In this document: one piece after another, positions 6,597 through 7,932 of the stretch
How the letters are laid out: the number at the start of each line of letters is the position of its first letter
How positions within the stretch are numbered: the stretch's first letter is position 1
DNA from: Bordetella parapertussis
Lineage (GTDB): Bacteria; Pseudomonadota; Gammaproteobacteria; Burkholderiales; SG8-41
Direction of reading: 5' to 3'
Length of the DNA: 7,932 nucleotides
NCBI GenBank assembly: GCA_945870465.1
Contig: CAMBSS010000183.1
Location: 1-7,932, forward strand
Translations under genes and position numbers: made by a program
Notes under the pieces: model-generated
Databases searched by the model: none
Told to the model about the DNA's origin: nothing
The model's input: the letters and a program-made list of their open reading frames with translations, nothing else

Positions 6597-7602
6597 TCAG
6601 GTATTCCGTGCCGCATCCAGCGGGCTTTTGACCCCGCGGCCGCCTTTGTTTAACACGTGCGTGTATATCATCGTGGTGGATACGTCGCGGTGTCCCAGAA
6701 GTTCCTGTACGGTCCTGATGTCGTAACCGTTTTCCAGCAAATGGGTCGCGAACGAGTGGCGCAGGGTGTGGCAACTTACGTGCTTGGTGATGCCGGCAGC
6801 GAACGCAGCCTGTTTGACGCCGCGAATCACGAAATTCTCATAGACATGATGCCGCCGGATTACGCCGGTTTCACGGTCGGCCGAGCGCTTGTATGACGGA
6901 AACACAAATTTCCAGGCCCACTCGTACGGGGCGCGCGGATACTTGCGTGCGAGAGCGTCCGGCAATTCAACTTCTCCGCAACCGTCCAGCAGGTCCCGGT
7001 GGTGCAGTTTTTTTACGCGCAGCAAATGCGCCCGCAGTGGTTCCACGAGCGGGTCAGGAAGGATGGTAATGCGGTCCTTGCCGCCCTTGCCGTCACGCAC
7101 CAGGATTTGCCGGTAGCCGAAATCAAGGTCCTTGATGCGAAGCTTCAGGCACTCGCGCAGGCGCAACCCGGAGCCGTACAGCAGGCTTGCCATCAGCCAT
7201 TTCGTCCCGCGAAGCTTCGCGAGCAATTGCTGTGCTTCATTCGCTGTCAGCACCGTTGGTTTATGGGTCGACGGCTTGGCATGCACGAGATCATCCAGCC
7301 ACGGCAACGGCGTGTTGAGAACTTCCTTGTACAGGAAAAGAAAAGCGGCTAATGCCTGATTTTGCGTAGAGGAGGCAACATGACGTGTCGTCGCTAGATC
7401 TGTAAGGAAAGCCGTCACCTCGACCGCGCCCATGTCGCGCGGATGTCGCTTGCCCGAAAAAAGGAAATCGCCTGATCCAGTGTAAATAAGTCTGTTCGGT
7501 GCGGCGACTGTAATGCAGGCGGCGAATCGCGTCGCGCACAAGATCGAACAGCCGCGGCGGTGCCGCTTCAGCGGCGGCCTTTCGTACGATGTCGTCATCC
7601 AT
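6597..7602 (-). pseudogene. intI: Integron integrase, single frameshift near the N-terminus
   Basis: Site-specific tyrosine recombinase of the integron-integrase family, which normally recombines attI and attC sites to insert or excise gene cassettes. The start codon is at 7602-7600, with GGGGGA 5 bases upstream. About 46 codons read [20 protein letters not shown], continuing with [17 protein letters not shown], the conserved N-terminal core-binding domain. The frame then shifts near a six-T tract (7457-7462 on the minus strand) and continues as [20 protein letters not shown] to the stop at 6599-6597. Intact downstream are GSGLRLRE (catalytic Arg), DGKGGKDR (Lys), the IntI-specific insert [41 protein letters not shown] (His, Arg), [15 protein letters not shown] (His, Tyr) and GVKSPLDA. 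Length without the shift would be about 335 residues against 337 for IntI1. Only 13 bases, not 15, separate the WIRR codons from GKRHP, so the shift looks like loss of 2 bases, or gain of 1. The minus frame stays open upstream of the shift to 7718 but encodes nothing recombinase-like there. Confidence 0.88.
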
Positions 7603-7637
7603 GACATTCCCCCAGTCCCTCGCGGGATTGCGCAAGG

Positions 7638-7654
7638 GTTACGCCAAGAGTAAC
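7638..7654. repeat. Inverted repeat GTTAC-N7-GTAAC upstream of intI
   Basis: GTTAC at 7638-7642 and GTAAC at 7650-7654 are exact inverted copies, 36 bp before the intI start codon. The sequence AAGGGTTACGCC recalls the GCGTTACGCC motif of the class 1 attI region as I remember it. It could be part of an attI integrase-binding region or an operator for intI. It does not fit the strict GTTRRRY core. Confidence 0.35.
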
Positions 7655-7681
7655 GTATGGCGAAAAGTAGCGATGACGATG

Positions 7682-7697
7682 TATGACTTAGGTCATA
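7682..7697. promoter_or_regulatory. Palindrome TATGAC-N4-GTCATA, candidate operator
   Basis: TATGAC at 7682-7687 and GTCATA at 7692-7697 are perfect inverted repeats around TTAG. Extending three bases outward gives 8 of 9 matches per arm. The size and the TGAC-N4-GTCA form are those of a dimeric regulator site, and it lies 80 bp upstream of intI and about 120 bp upstream of brnT. The regulator is unknown. Confidence 0.4.
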
Positions 7698-7723
7698 TAT
7701 GTCGCAGAAATAAGACAATGGAA

Positions 7724-7783
7724 GTCGACTAAATGGGCAGATAAAATGTCAACTAAATCGTCAACTAAACTTTCAACCAATAC
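7724..7783 (+). repeat. Five degenerate 12-bp tandem repeats between intI and brnT
   Basis: Five consecutive 12-bp units occur: GTCGACTAAATG (7724), GGCAGATAAAAT (7736), GTCAACTAAATC (7748), GTCAACTAAACT (7760) and TTCAACCAATAC (7772). Units 3 and 4 share their first ten bases, unit 1 differs from these at one position, and units 2 and 5 are degraded. The array ends 3 bp before a GTTATGC heptamer. Its position is that of attI relative to intI. It could hold integrase-binding direct repeats or iteron-like operators for the downstream gene. Confidence 0.6.
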
Positions 7784-7785
7784 AC

Positions 7786-7792
7786 GTTATGC
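7786..7792 (+). other. Core-site-like heptamer GTTATGC (possible attI/cassette junction)
   Basis: GTTATGC lies immediately after the 12-bp repeat array and 25 bp before the brnT start. Integron core sites follow GTTRRRY; this one departs at the fifth base, where T replaces a purine. Its position, between an intI gene reading away and a cassette-like gene reading outward, is where the recombination junction should be. The motif is too short to be convincing alone. Confidence 0.3.
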
Positions 7793-7817
7793 GTAGAAAA
7801 CTGATTCGGATGCCGCG

Positions 7818-7932
7818 ATGAAATTTGAGTGGGATTCTCGCAAAGCCGAGATCAATCTTCGCAAACACGGAGTCTCGTTCGACGAAGCAGCCTCGATATT
7901 CCTCGACAACTTGGCGCTTTCCGGCCCTGACC
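7818..7932 (+). CDS. brnT: BrnT-family type II toxin, 5' part only
   Basis: The first 38 codons of a gene that runs off the right edge. The residues MKFEWDSRKAEINLRKHGVS and then FDEAASIFLDNLAL show the BrnT N-terminal signature: F-WD--KA--N--KHGVSF-EA---F-D. BrnT toxins are about 90-residue RelE-like ribonucleases that block translation and are neutralised by BrnA, a ribbon-helix-helix antitoxin encoded just downstream that also represses the operon. BrnA would lie outside the window. No strong ribosome site precedes the ATG at 7818, and the upstream TGCCG is weak. The gene reads away from intI, beyond the repeat array and the core-like heptamer, as a first integron cassette would. Toxin-antitoxin pairs are common in cassettes, where they stabilise the array. 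No attC is visible because the downstream part is missing. Confidence 0.8.
   Translation, partial: MKFEWDSRKAEINLRKHGVSFDEAASIFLDNLALSGPD

Noticed and set aside
7603..7718. Start of the integrase at 7718, as the longest open frame suggests
   Set aside because: The codons from 7718 to about 7463 in that frame have no integrase character. The conserved N-terminal domain ([17 protein letters not shown]) is in another frame starting at 7602, so the long frame is an accident upstream of a frameshift.
7766..7771. TAAACT as the -10 box of a cassette promoter (Pc)
   Set aside because: The hexamer is identical to the -10 I recall for class 1 Pc, but it belongs to the 12-bp repeat unit and no -35-like hexamer lies 16-18 bp upstream.
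7603..7817. LexA box controlling intI
   Set aside because: No CTGT-N8-ACAG motif is present in the intergenic region on either strand.

Overview
The window looks like chromosomal DNA of a GC-rich environmental betaproteobacterium, probably Burkholderiales-like. The pointers are a remnant of a Bug/TctC-type tricarboxylate-binding protein, an aspartate dehydrogenase of the proteobacterial type, strongly G/C-biased third codon positions, and GAACGC(C/A)GAT-type intergenic repeats. The lineage is inferred from protein character only; no marker gene is present.

Layout. Positions 1-625 hold decayed DNA: an unassigned open frame running in from the left edge, an inverted-repeat element (171-310), a roughly 28-residue Bug remnant on the minus strand, the tail of an unidentified plus-strand frame, and a GC-rich hairpin. 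Positions 626-2420 carry aspartate dehydrogenase and a nitroreductase-family flavoprotein, separated by a solo repeat arm and a REP-like palindrome. A second inverted-repeat element (2438-2568) separates these from a tight four-gene plus-strand operon (2620-6593): sulfatase-family hydrolase, beta-hydroxyacid dehydrogenase, Nudix hydrolase with a split Nudix box, and a LACTB2-like metallo-beta-lactamase-fold hydrolase. The last two junctions overlap, so translation is probably coupled. All four are soluble cytoplasmic enzymes, but the sequence does not show a common pathway.

Convergent with the operon, with only 3 bp between the stops, is an integron integrase gene (intI) on the minus strand. 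It keeps every catalytic tyrosine-recombinase residue and the IntI-specific insert. It is split by one frameshift at a six-base homopolymer about 46 codons from its start, so it is a recent pseudogene, a sequencing error, or (less likely) a slippage-dependent gene.

Beyond the intI start, where attI and the first gene cassette are expected, lies an AT-rich intergenic region. It contains two palindromes, a five-unit array of degenerate 12-bp direct repeats, and a GTTATGC core-like heptamer. About 25 bp further on is the start of a BrnT-family type II toxin gene that runs off the right edge. This has the geometry of an integron platform with a toxin-antitoxin gene as its first cassette or neighbour, and it is the most interesting part of the window.
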